A stretch of 64,000 nucleotides of DNA from Mesorhizobium sp. M1B.F.Ca.ET.045.04.1.1 (GTDB lineage Bacteria; Pseudomonadota; Alphaproteobacteria; Rhizobiales; Rhizobiaceae), in the NCBI RefSeq assembly GCF_003952465.1, contig NZ_CP034448.1, forward strand, positions 4,689,001-4,753,000. The letters are read 5' to 3'. Position 1 is the first letter of the stretch. The number at the start of each line of letters is the position of its first letter. The position numbers and the translations under genes were made by a program. Below, piece by piece: positions 24,489-33,415 of the stretch. The notes under the pieces are model-generated. The model had not been told where the DNA came from, searched no databases, and saw nothing but the letters and a program-made list of their open reading frames with translations.

Positions 24489-25921
24489 GGAAAAGTCTCC
24501 GTCGAGGGCAGCAGGCAGCCGGGATTCATCCGGCCCTTGGGATCGAGCGCGGTCTTCAGCGCAGTGATCATGCGGCGATGCGTCGGCGAGAGCGCGTCCC
24601 AGAATTCGTGCCGGCGGCTGCGGCCGATGCCATGTTCGGCGCTGATCGAGCCGCCAAGGTCGACCGCAATGTCGTAAAGTCCCGCCGTGACCTCCGCGCC
24701 GCGAGCTCGGGCTTCGGTCGCACCGAGATCGAGCGGCGGCAGCACGTTGAAATGGATGTTGCCGTCGCCGGCATGGCCATAGGCGAGGGAAATCCAGCCG
24801 CGATGCTCGGTCGCGACTAAGCGGCGGGCGCGCTCGATCAGGGCAGGGATGTCCGAGATGCGCACCGACAGATCCGTGCGCACATGGTAGCCGCGCTTCG
24901 CCTGGCCCTCGACCAGCCCTTCGCGGATCGCCCAGAAGGTCTTTGCCTGCGCGCTGCTGGTCGCGAGGACCGCGTTGGTTACCAGGCCTTCTTCCATCGC
25001 ATCCGCCAGGAAGCCGGCAAGCATGCCGTTGAGGTCGATTGCCGGCCCCGATGACAATTCGATCAGAACCTGGACCGGTGCCGCGACCGGCGCCGTCATT
25101 CCAGGCTCGATCAACCGCGCAAGCTCGATGCATTCCGCGCCAATGATCTCGAAGGCCGAGATCAGATCGGAACAGTCACGGCGCGCCCGGTTGAACAACG
25201 CGATCGCAGCTTCGAAGGAGGCGAGGCCGAGATAGGCCGTTTCGACCTGGGCCGGTTTCGGGAACAGCTTGACCTCGACGCCGGTGATGATGCCGAGCGT
25301 GCCTTCCGAGCCGATGAAAAGCTGCTTCAGGTCATAGCCACTGTTGTTCTTGCGCAAGCCGGAAAAGCCGTTCCACAACTCGCCATCTGAAAGCACGACT
25401 TCCAGGCCGAGGATCAGATCGCGCGCCATGCCGTAGCGCAGCACGTTGACGCCGCCGGCATTGGTCGCGGCATTGCCGCCGATCTGGCAACTGCCTTGCG
25501 CGCCGAGCGCCAGCGGAAACAGGCACCCCCGTGCCTCGCTTGCATCCTTGATCGCCTGCAGCACGCAGCCGGCATCCGCCTGCAGCACGAAGTTCACGGG
25601 GTCGATGCGGCGGATGGCGTTCAGCCGTTCGAGGCTGACGACGACCATACCGGTGCCATTGGTATCAATGGCCCCTGAAACCAGCCCGGTGTTGCCGCCC
25701 TGCGGAATGACGCCGAGGCCGAGCTCACTGCAAAGCCGCATCGATGCTTCCACATCGGCGACCGAACCGGGCCGCAGCACCGCCAGAGCACCGCCATGAT
25801 AGTCCCCCGCCCAGTCGCCAAGATACTTTGCCATACCGGCGGGCTCTGCGGTCAGGCCGTTCCGCCCGACGGCGCCTTCGAGGGCGCTGAGAATGTCCGG
25901 CGTGAGGCTGTGAACGGTCAT
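24485..25921 (-). CDS. FAD-linked oxidase, GlcD/D-2-hydroxyacid dehydrogenase type
   Basis: 478 residues. N-terminal FAD-binding domain of the PCMH type (VIPQGGNTGLVSGA, QIGGNAATNAGGVNVLRYG) and a C-terminal FAD-oxidase domain with the metal-ligand pattern GHAGDGNIHFN and EHGIGRSRR. Such enzymes oxidise D-lactate, glycolate, D-2-hydroxyglutarate or related acids and pass electrons to the respiratory chain or a flavoprotein. First gene of a six-gene operon with its own regulator and transporter. Confidence 0.92.
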   Translation of the reverse strand: MTVHSLTPDILSALEGAVGRNGLTAEPAGMAKYLGDWAGDYHGGALAVLRPGSVADVEASMRLCSELGLGVIPQGGNTGLVSGAIDTNGTGMVVVSLERLNAIRRIDPVNFVLQADAGCVLQAIKDASEARGCLFPLALGAQGSCQIGGNAATNAGGVNVLRYGMARDLILGLEVVLSDGELWNGFSGLRKNNSGYDLKQLFIGSEGTLGIITGVEVKLFPKPAQVETAYLGLASFEAAIALFNRARRDCSDLISAFEIIGAECIELARLIEPGMTAPVAAPVQVLIELSSGPAIDLNGMLAGFLADAMEEGLVTNAVLATSSAQAKTFWAIREGLVEGQAKRGYHVRTDLSVRISDIPALIERARRLVATEHRGWISLAYGHAGDGNIHFNVLPPLDLGATEARARGAEVTAGLYDIAVDLGGSISAEHGIGRSRRHEFWDALSPTHRRMITALKTALDPKGRMNPGCLLPSTETFP

Positions 25922-25948
25922 TTGAAGGTCGCGGACCGATGTTAGTCA

Positions 25949-25970
25949 TAGGGTGATACATATCATCCTA
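25949..25970. promoter_or_regulatory. Candidate GntR operator
   Basis: A 22-bp near-perfect palindrome: 9-base arms TAGGGTGAT and ATCATCCTA (one mismatch) around ACAT, with a perfect TGATA-CA-TATCA core. It lies 28 bases upstream of the FAD-linked oxidase start, the place expected for autoregulation by the operon's GntR protein. Confidence 0.55.
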
Positions 25971-26050
25971 CAACTTAATCCAAGTCAATCCATGGCGTCC
26001 TTCGCAGACGAAGATGTGGATCGTTGCTCGACCGCGAGACGAGCGAACGG

Positions 26051-27325
26051 CTAAAGATACTGCGCGACCTTCTTGCCGACGGCGAGGAAGCGCAACGGAT
26101 CGACCGCCTCGCCGTTATGGCGCACTTCGTAGTGGAGATGCGGGCCGGTCGAGCGACCGCTGCTGCCGGTCTTGCCGATCACGTCGCCGGCGGCGAGCTT
26201 CTGGCCGACGGTGACGTCGATCTCGCTTAGATGGCCATAGCGCGTGGCAAAGCCGTTGCCGTGGTCGACCTCGACCATCCGTCCATAGCCGCCGTTCCAG
26301 CCGGCCTTGGTGACGACACCGGCGGCCGTGACCTTGGCCGGCATGCCGATCGGCGCCCTGAAATCCATTCCCGTATGCAACGCGGCCGTGCCGAGGATCG
26401 GGTCGGTGCGCACGCCGAACGGACTGGTGACGGCGCGACCTGGGGCGGGATTGGTCAGCGGGAGCTTGCGCGCCTCTTTCTTGACTTGATCAAGCGCATC
26501 AAGAGCTTCGTCCAGCTCCTTGACCTTGCTGTCGAAGATCATCGAGGAATCGAGCGGGACCAGCGGCCCGCCGACATCGTTCTTGTCGAGCTCGGCGTCC
26601 ACCGGCAGGCCTGCCGCTTCCAATGCCTGCGAGATCGCATCGGCATTCCTATAGGCATTATCGGCGAGGGTGGTGATACGGGTAAGCTGCTGGTTCTCGA
26701 TGGCCTTGAGCGACGCGTTGATCGACACGAACAGCTTGTCGGCGCGATCCGCGGCCGTTTCGTTGTCGAGCGGATCGGAGCGTGTCGACCACAGCGAGAA
26801 GGGCCTGGTGTCGCCGGCGCTCAGACTGGCGACGGAGTAGGTCGGGGCCTGCGAAAGGCTACCGGTGATTTCGGCGTCGGGCTTCGCCGGCGCATCGCTT
26901 GCGGCGGGCACGTCGCCGACCTCGTTTTCGGCGCGTTCGAGGATCGGTCCCAGGCGGCCATGGCGCTGGCTGAGCTGGGTCTGCCTGGCCAGTAGCTCGC
27001 TGACCTTGGTTTCCATCAGTTGCTGATCGAGAAGCTGGCGGCTGGTGATGCGGTCGACCTGGGCGCGAAGCGCGGAGATGCGGTCCTCATAGGCCTGCTG
27101 CATGCGCGCCTGCCTTGCCGTCGTGGCGCCGATCAGGTCGTCGCGCAGCACAAGATAGGACGTGGCGAGCAGATAGCCGATGGCGATCGCCGCGAGCGCC
27201 GATCCAATGAACGCGGCAAGCCAGGGGCGAACGGTGAAATGCCTTATTTCATTGCCCCGTGCAATGATGACCGTATGGGGCTCCTTACGCCTGCCGAAGA
27301 CCGCTGACTGACCGGTTGGTTTCAC
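26051..27325 (-). CDS. M23-family metallopeptidase (LytM domain), membrane-anchored
   Basis: 424 residues. One membrane segment at about 35-57, then a coiled-coil-like region (about 70-125), a variable linker, and a C-terminal LytM domain over the last 110 residues with the zinc ligands HTGMD and HLHYEV, both complete. It should act in the periplasm as a peptidoglycan endopeptidase or as an activator of amidases during division. Apparently transcribed alone. A divergon with the FAD-linked oxidase is excluded, since both are on the minus strand. Confidence 0.9.
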   Translation of the reverse strand: MKPTGQSAVFGRRKEPHTVIIARGNEIRHFTVRPWLAAFIGSALAAIAIGYLLATSYLVLRDDLIGATTARQARMQQAYEDRISALRAQVDRITSRQLLDQQLMETKVSELLARQTQLSQRHGRLGPILERAENEVGDVPAASDAPAKPDAEITGSLSQAPTYSVASLSAGDTRPFSLWSTRSDPLDNETAADRADKLFVSINASLKAIENQQLTRITTLADNAYRNADAISQALEAAGLPVDAELDKNDVGGPLVPLDSSMIFDSKVKELDEALDALDQVKKEARKLPLTNPAPGRAVTSPFGVRTDPILGTAALHTGMDFRAPIGMPAKVTAAGVVTKAGWNGGYGRMVEVDHGNGFATRYGHLSEIDVTVGQKLAAGDVIGKTGSSGRSTGPHLHYEVRHNGEAVDPLRFLAVGKKVAQYL

Positions 27326-27504
27326 GGGACCGAGCTTTCGTTACGACTCCAACGACAGCTCGAATTACACATTATTAGGGTTAACAAAGTTTTGCTGGCC
27401 GCATTGTCGGCGTAACCAATTCCCGCATTGCGGGTGGCGGGTTGCAGGAGCGAGAGGCTAGCAAGAACCGTCCGGCGGTGCGGCGAAAGACTGCGTTCCC
27501 CGCT

Positions 27505-27972
27505 TCAGAGCGCGTGCACCGCTTCCAGCACCTCTTCGGCGTGGCCCTTGACACGCACCTGCCGCCAGATGCGGGCGATCCGTCCATCCTTGCCGATCAG
27601 GAAGGTGGCGCGCTCGACGCCCATGTATTTGCGGCCGTACATGGTCTTCTCGACCCACAAATGATAGGCCTCGATCACCTTGCGCTCCTCGTCGGCGACG
27701 AGATCGACGGTGAGATCGTACTTCGCCTTGAATTTGTCGTGTTTCTTGATGCTATCGGGAGACAGCCCGATGACCACGGCGTCGGCCTTCTCGAATTCCG
27801 GCTTCAGCTGCGAGAAGCCGATCGCCTCGTTGGTGCAACTTGTGGTGTCGTCCTGCGGATAGAAGTAGAGTACGACAGGCTTTCCGCGGAATGCGGCGAG
27901 GCTGAGAGAGCCCCCGCCGTCGCGCGGAAGATCGAATTGCGGCGCAATGTCGCCCACTGCAAGATCAGCCAT
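27505..27972 (-). CDS. bcp: Peroxiredoxin, BCP/PrxQ type
   Basis: 155 residues from the ATG at 27972, the normal length. The peroxidatic Cys is C46 in DDTTSCTNEA (more often TPGCT in the family). The resolving Cys five residues on is absent, so it should act as a 1-Cys or atypical enzyme reduced by thioredoxin or glutaredoxin. It is cytosolic and reduces hydrogen and alkyl peroxides. Divergent from the AsmA-like gene, with a short shared promoter region. Confidence 0.9.
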   Translation of the reverse strand: MADLAVGDIAPQFDLPRDGGGSLSLAAFRGKPVVLYFYPQDDTTSCTNEAIGFSQLKPEFEKADAVVIGLSPDSIKKHDKFKAKYDLTVDLVADEERKVIEAYHLWVEKTMYGRKYMGVERATFLIGKDGRIARIWRQVRVKGHAEEVLEAVHAL

Positions 27973-28068
27973 GTCGATGCCTTTGTCTGAGATTACGCGC
28001 GGATCGAGCATCGATATAACGTGAGGCGGAGATTCGTCCACGACGAGTTCGTTATAACGGAATATTGC

Positions 28069-31000
28069 GTGGATCAGGAGCAACCGCAGCACGAGAAGAT
28101 CAGGTTCAGGCGTGACGAGATCACCGACCTGGGGACGTTTCCGTCCGCGTGCGGCGTGCCGCCGCTCGGCCGCGCGTCGGTTCGCCGCCGCTTCCGCATC
28201 ATCGGCCGGGTGTTTGCCGGGCTCTGCGCGCTGGTGCTTCTGGCGGCGGCAGGTGTCTATGTGCTCGGCACGTCAGGCATCGGCACGGAGCGGCTTCGAG
28301 CCGAAGCCGAGACGGCGATCGAGAAGCTCGCCGGCGTCGATGTCAACGTCACGGTCGGACCGGCGCGGCTGACGCTCGACGGATCGAGCTTCGTCGCTCT
28401 GCAGGTCAGCGACGTCAGCCTGAAGACCGCCGACGGCAAGCCGATGGCCGATGTCGGGCGTGTCCGCTTCGGCATGCGCCTGCTGCCGCTGCTGTCCGGC
28501 GAGGTCCGGTTGACCAGCGCCCGGTTTTCCGATGCCCACATCATGGTTGCCGCAATGCCGTCCGGCGGCGGCGACTGGACAGCGGCGCTGCGCAACGAGG
28601 ATGGTCTCGTCGATCCGGAGAAAGTGTCGGCTGCCGTGTTTTCGGGTGTCAACGACGCGCTCGATGCGGTGCGTGAGGATTCGATGCGTCAGGTCGACCT
28701 CAGCAACGTCGAATTCGAATTGCCGGGCGGCGGACCGGTCAAGCGGGTGAGGGTCGCCGACGCAACTGTTGCCCAGACCGGCCCCGGCAGCATCCAACTT
28801 TCTTACGATGCCGATGTCGACGGCCGGCACGCGACCCTGAAGGCGTCCGCTGTACGTGACGCGAGCGCCAGGCGGATCGCATCGCTCGAAGCCAGCCTTG
28901 AGGTGGCGGACGCCGGCCGAAAACTGGCCGAGCAAGGCTCCGGCGATGGGAACTCCGCCGCCCAGGGCGGCAAGCTTGGCTCGATTGCGCTGAAGCTTTC
29001 GGGCGCTGAAGCCTCCGGCGAAACGCCGTCGCGATTGGCGGCCTCGCTGTCGCTCGGCGGCTCGGTGCTCGATCTCGGCTCGCGCGGGCTGCTGCCGGCC
29101 GACGTCGATGCCAATGCCACGCTTGTGGCCGGGTCGAACAAGATCTCGGTTGACAAGCTGCTGATCAGGACCGGCCGCTCAACCTTCGATTTCACCGGCT
29201 CGATTGGGCCGAAGCCGGCAGCCGCGGGCGAGGAGCCGTCCTATCGCTATGACCTCGTCAGCGACGGCTCGACGCTCGCCCCTTCGGAATCGCCGGAACC
29301 GGCGCTTCAGTTCCTCGCCCGCGTCGCTGGCGTCTACCAGACCAAGAGCCGCAAGCTCGTCGCCGAGCAGATTGGCGTCCGCTCCGGCGGTTCGAGCGAG
29401 GTGCTGGGCACGGCGTCACTCGCCTTCATCGGCAACGGCCCGCCGGGCGTGTCGCTTTCGCTCAACGTCCACGACATGCCGGTCTCGCATGTCAAGCAAT
29501 TGTGGCCATGGTTCTCCGCCCGCAACGCGCGGCTTTGGGTGCTGGACAATTTGTTCGGCGGCCGCGTGGTCGACGCCAATTTGCAGTTCCAGGTCGTGCC
29601 GGGGCGGCTCGGCAACGGCGTTCCGCTTTCCGGTGACGAGGTGTTCGGCCGTTTCCAGGTCGAGGGTTCGCGCTTCGACACGGCGGGCCGCATTCCGCCG
29701 ATCCGCGACGCGGTCGGCGTCGTCGCCTTCCACGGCAACGACGTCGACATCAGCCTGTCTTCGGGCAGCGTCTACATGCCGAGCGGCCGCACCGTGGCGG
29801 CAAGCGGCGGCACGCTGACGGTGAAGGAGGCGAACCGTTCGCCGGTTATCGGCGCGCTCGATATCGACGTCGCCGGCGAGGCGCCGGCAATCGCCGAGCT
29901 TGCCTCCTTTGAGCCGATCAATGCCATGCGCCATGTCGGCCTTGCGCCGGAGGATTTGAGCGGCACCGTCACCGGCCATGTGCGGGCCGACATTCCGCTG
30001 ACCTCCAACGTCGACACCTCGACGCTCGACTGGCTGGTGGCGCTGGACTACCAGGACCTGTCTTTAGCCAAGCCGTTCGAGGACCAGACGGTGACCGAAG
30101 CCGATGGGTCGATCATCGTCAGCCCGGACCGCGCGGTGATATCGGCCAAGGCGAAGCTGAACGGCATTCCTGCGGAACTCGACCTGGTCGAGCCACTCGA
30201 GGACAACGGGCCGCCGCGCAGCCGCAAGGTCGCGCTGGTGCTCGACGACAAGACGCGCGACGCGACGATGCCAGGGCTGTCGCCGTTGCTTGCCGGGACG
30301 ATCAAGGTGGCGATCGACAAGAGCGGCGAAGGCGGTCAGGAAGTCTCGGCCGACCTGACCAACGCCAGGCTCGACATCCCGTGGGCGGGATGGAGCAAGG
30401 GCGCCGGCATTCCGGCCAAGGTCACTTTCACGATGGCGAAGTCCGGCAGCACCACCACACTGTCCGACTTCGATCTCGATGGAAAAAGCTTTTCTGTCAA
30501 CGGCGAGGTGACGCTGGTCAATGGGGCGCTGTCTTCGGCCCGCTTCAGCAAGGTCGCGCTCAACCGGGGCGACGACGTCGCCGTCTCGGTGAAGCGATCG
30601 GGCAAGAGCTACGCGGTCGATGTCAGCGGCGATTCCCTCGATGCCCGCTCGCTGATCAAGCAGTTCACCTCCGACGTCGACACGGCCACGAAAGGCGCCG
30701 GCGCCGGCGCGATCTCGGTCAGCGCCGACGTGAAGTCGCTCACCGGCTTTCACGACGAGGCGCTGTCGAACCTGAAGCTGAATTACAGCGCTGCCGGCGC
30801 CAAGGTGAACGGCCTCGATGTCAGCGCGACGGCGAGCTCCGGTGCGGCGATCACCGTCAGGAACACCACCGGCGACGGCGGCCGTTCGCTCAGGATGAAA
30901 TCGGCCGACGCCGGCGCCATCCTGCGTTTCCTCAACATCTACGAGCACATGGAGGGCGGGGCGATCACGCTTTCGCTCGCGGGCGGCGCCGACGGGCCGA

Positions 31001-31479
31001 TGAAGGGTCAGGTCGACGCCAACAATTTCTACGTCGTCAACGAGCCGAAGCTTGCATCGATCGTGTCGACCAAGCCGGCCGGCGACACCCGCAGCCTCAA
31101 CCAGGCGGTGAAGGCCGATATCGATACTTCAAGGGTGCAGTTCGAGCGCGGCTTCGCCGAGATCGACAAGGGCTCCGGCTATCTCAGACTGGCAAACGGC
31201 CTGCTGCGCGGTCCGCGCATCGGCACCACTTTCCAGGGCACGCTCTACGACCAGGACAACAACATGGACATGACCGGCACCTTCATGCCGGTCTATGGGC
31301 TGAACCGCATCTTCGGCGAATTGCCGCTGTTCGGCCCGCTGCTCGGCAACGGCCGCGACCGCGGCCTGATCGGCGTCACCTACCGGCTGCGCGGCAACGC
31401 CAACAAGCCGACCCTCAACATCAATCCGCTGTCCGTGGTGGCGCCCGGGATATTCAGATCGATCTTCGAGTACAGGTAA
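28069..31479 (+). CDS. Large AsmA-like protein (DUF3971/YhdP type)
   Basis: 1136 residues from a GTG at 28069 with ACGGAA upstream; a GTG at 28021 would add 16 residues. A cytoplasmic N-terminus of about 45 residues (HEKIRFRRDEI) precedes one membrane segment (about 46-70), followed by over 1000 periplasmic residues of repeated beta-strand pattern and an AsmA-like C-terminal domain (GSGYLRLANGLLRGPRIGTT, near the end ITYRLRGNANKPTLNINP-like). Proteins of this family bridge the periplasm and move phospholipids to the outer membrane in enterobacteria; the same role here is inference. Confidence 0.85.
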   Translation: MDQEQPQHEKIRFRRDEITDLGTFPSACGVPPLGRASVRRRFRIIGRVFAGLCALVLLAAAGVYVLGTSGIGTERLRAEAETAIEKLAGVDVNVTVGPARLTLDGSSFVALQVSDVSLKTADGKPMADVGRVRFGMRLLPLLSGEVRLTSARFSDAHIMVAAMPSGGGDWTAALRNEDGLVDPEKVSAAVFSGVNDALDAVREDSMRQVDLSNVEFELPGGGPVKRVRVADATVAQTGPGSIQLSYDADVDGRHATLKASAVRDASARRIASLEASLEVADAGRKLAEQGSGDGNSAAQGGKLGSIALKLSGAEASGETPSRLAASLSLGGSVLDLGSRGLLPADVDANATLVAGSNKISVDKLLIRTGRSTFDFTGSIGPKPAAAGEEPSYRYDLVSDGSTLAPSESPEPALQFLARVAGVYQTKSRKLVAEQIGVRSGGSSEVLGTASLAFIGNGPPGVSLSLNVHDMPVSHVKQLWPWFSARNARLWVLDNLFGGRVVDANLQFQVVPGRLGNGVPLSGDEVFGRFQVEGSRFDTAGRIPPIRDAVGVVAFHGNDVDISLSSGSVYMPSGRTVAASGGTLTVKEANRSPVIGALDIDVAGEAPAIAELASFEPINAMRHVGLAPEDLSGTVTGHVRADIPLTSNVDTSTLDWLVALDYQDLSLAKPFEDQTVTEADGSIIVSPDRAVISAKAKLNGIPAELDLVEPLEDNGPPRSRKVALVLDDKTRDATMPGLSPLLAGTIKVAIDKSGEGGQEVSADLTNARLDIPWAGWSKGAGIPAKVTFTMAKSGSTTTLSDFDLDGKSFSVNGEVTLVNGALSSARFSKVALNRGDDVAVSVKRSGKSYAVDVSGDSLDARSLIKQFTSDVDTATKGAGAGAISVSADVKSLTGFHDEALSNLKLNYSAAGAKVNGLDVSATASSGAAITVRNTTGDGGRSLRMKSADAGAILRFLNIYEHMEGGAITLSLAGGADGPMKGQVDANNFYVVNEPKLASIVSTKPAGDTRSLNQAVKADIDTSRVQFERGFAEIDKGSGYLRLANGLLRGPRIGTTFQGTLYDQDNNMDMTGTFMPVYGLNRIFGELPLFGPLLGNGRDRGLIGVTYRLRGNANKPTLNINPLSVVAPGIFRSIFEYR

Positions 31480-31492
31480 AACGGGCGGTTAA

Positions 31493-32746
31493 TCAGACCG
31501 GTCGCACTAGAACGTGCTTCTTCCTGCCGAGCGAGAGTTTTACGACACCCTCCGTGCCCAGGTCCTGAAGGGTTGCCATGCGCCGGTCGTCCGTGACCGG
31601 CTGGTCGTTGAGACGCACAGCGCCGCCCTGGATGTGCCGCCGCGCTTCGCCATTGGACGCCGCGAGCCCTGCAGTCACGAACAGCGACAGGATGCCGATA
31701 CCGGCCTCGAGATCGGCCTTGGCCACTTCGACGCTCGGCAGCGTGTCGGCAAGCGCGCCTTCCTCAAAAGTCTTGCGGGCGGTTTCGCTTGCCGTCTCGG
31801 CGGCCTCGCGGCCATGCAGCATGGCGGTGATCTCGGTGGCGAGGATCTTCTTCGCTTCGTTGATCTCGGAGCCGTCGAGCTTTTCGAGCCGCGCCACCTC
31901 ATCCAACGGCAGCGTCGTGTAGAGCTTCAGGAAGCGGCCGACATCGGCGTCCTCGGTGTTGCGCCAGTACTGCCAGAACTCGTAAGGCGACAGCATGTCG
32001 CCGTCGAGCCAGACGGCACCCGAAGCCGACTTGCCCATCTTGGCGCCGGACGCGGTGGTGAGCAGCGGCGTCGTCACCGCAAATAGCTGCACGCCTTGCA
32101 TGCGATGGCCAAGGTCGATGCCGTTGACGATGTTGCCCCACTGGTCGGAGCCGCCCATCTGCAGCCGGCAGCCGAAGCGCTTGTAAAGCTCGACGAAGTC
32201 GTAGGCCTGCAGGATCATGTAGTTGAATTCAAGGAAGGACAGCGATTGCTCGCGGTCGAGCCTGAGCTTCACGGAATCGAAAGCGAGCATGCGGTTTACG
32301 GAGAAATGCCGGCCGACATCGCGCAGGAAATTGACGTAGTTGATCTCCATCAGCCAGTCGGCGTTGTTGACCATGATGGCGTCGCCGGCGCCGCTGCCGA
32401 ATTTGAGGTAAGGCGCGAAATTGCGGCGGATGCCGACGAGATTGTCGTCGATGTCCTGCGGCGTCAGCAGCTTGCGCGCCTCGTCCTTGAAGGAAGGGTC
32501 GCCGATCATCGAGGTGCCGCCGCCCATCAGCGCGATCGGCCGGTGGCCGGTCTGCTGCAGCCAGTGCAGCATCATGATCTGGATCAGCGATCCCGCATGC
32601 AGGCTCTTGGCCGTCGCGTCGAAGCCGATATAGGCGCTCACCGTTTCCTTGGCGAAAAGCTGGTCGAGGCCGGTTTCATCCGAAATCTGGTGGATGAAGC
32701 CGCGCTCGCTCATGATGCGCAGGAAATCGGACTTGAAGGCGGACAT
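31493..32746 (-). CDS. tyrS: Tyrosyl-tRNA synthetase
   Basis: 417 residues from the ATG at 32746, chosen for GGGAAG upstream. Class I motifs: HIGH-like LHAGS and KMSKS-like KMGKS. The tyrosine-binding region SDQWGNI is present, and a C-terminal S4 RNA-binding domain occupies the last 70 residues (EARRHIQGGAVRLNDQPV). It charges tRNA-Tyr in the cytoplasm. Converges with the AsmA-like gene with a 13-base gap. Upstream lies a repeat-rich region of about 670 bases. Confidence 0.96.
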   Translation of the reverse strand: MSAFKSDFLRIMSERGFIHQISDETGLDQLFAKETVSAYIGFDATAKSLHAGSLIQIMMLHWLQQTGHRPIALMGGGTSMIGDPSFKDEARKLLTPQDIDDNLVGIRRNFAPYLKFGSGAGDAIMVNNADWLMEINYVNFLRDVGRHFSVNRMLAFDSVKLRLDREQSLSFLEFNYMILQAYDFVELYKRFGCRLQMGGSDQWGNIVNGIDLGHRMQGVQLFAVTTPLLTTASGAKMGKSASGAVWLDGDMLSPYEFWQYWRNTEDADVGRFLKLYTTLPLDEVARLEKLDGSEINEAKKILATEITAMLHGREAAETASETARKTFEEGALADTLPSVEVAKADLEAGIGILSLFVTAGLAASNGEARRHIQGGAVRLNDQPVTDDRRMATLQDLGTEGVVKLSLGRKKHVLVRPV

Positions 32747-32817
32747 TTTTTCTTCCCGGAGATCGCCCGGCACTCTGCCGAGCCTGACGTGAAGGGGCGC
32801 GTTTAGCATCAGCGGGC

Positions 32818-32976
32818 GATCAGCAAAAGTGGTTTCCGGTTTTGCGTCCGATCGCCCGCCACTCAGAAAGCGCGATCAGCAAAAGTGGTTTCCGGTTTTG
32901 CGTCCGATCGCCCGCCACTCAGAAAGCGCGATCAGCAAAAGTGGTTTCCTGTTTTGCGTCCGGTCGCGCGCCACTC
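32818..32976. repeat. Tandem repeat, 56-bp unit, nearly three copies
   Basis: Units begin GATCAGCAAAAGTGG at 32818, 32874 and 32930. The first two are identical by eye; the third carries a few substitutions and ends early. Each contains GTGGTTTCCGGTTTTGCGTC, a sequence like the core of rhizobial palindromic repeats. It lies upstream of tyrS. Confidence 0.8.
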
Positions 32977-33042
32977 CCGCGCCGCGTGGGCGAGAGTAGC
33001 AGGGCAGGTCGAATTCGCCTCAGTCGCCATTTTCCGAGCGCT

Positions 33043-33225
33043 GGTGCCGCCCCTCACCTGCCTGCCGGCATCCTCTCCCCGTATAGTGACGGGGAGAGGG
33101 GCGCTCCCATCGCTGGTTTCGCCAATCATCAGCGTCGCAAGAAGGTCGCCGTCGTTGCGGCCAGCCCCCTTCTCCCCGTCACTATACGGGGAGAAGTGCC
33201 CGGCAGGGCGATGAGGGGCGGCACC
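33043..33225. repeat. Long interrupted inverted repeat, 183 bp
   Basis: The 14-base ends GGTGCCGCCCCTCA and TGAGGGGCGGCACC match exactly. Inside, two further palindromic blocks (CTCCCCGTATAGTGACGGGG and its reverse complement) face each other. No ORF of a transposase is present. It fills the space between tyrS and the ArnT-like gene. It is the same general design as the elements at 41867 and 45111. Confidence 0.7.
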
Positions 33226-33415
33226 GACTTCGACAGTTGGTGCGCTCAGCCACAAAGTTGGAAACTGTCATTGGACTGAAGCGATTGCCCTGGAGAGAGG
33301 GCCACTTCTTGCTTCGCCCCTTTTGCTGGCGTAATGAGGCGCCCGCGCAAGGGCAGCGCGCCCCATGCGCCGCGACGGGGGCCATCCCGCAGATCAGATC
33401 GGACAAGCTCCCGCG

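Noticed and set aside
32818..32976. Tandem repeats as a CRISPR array
   Set aside because: The 56-bp units abut each other, so there are no distinct spacers between short repeats, and no cas genes are present.
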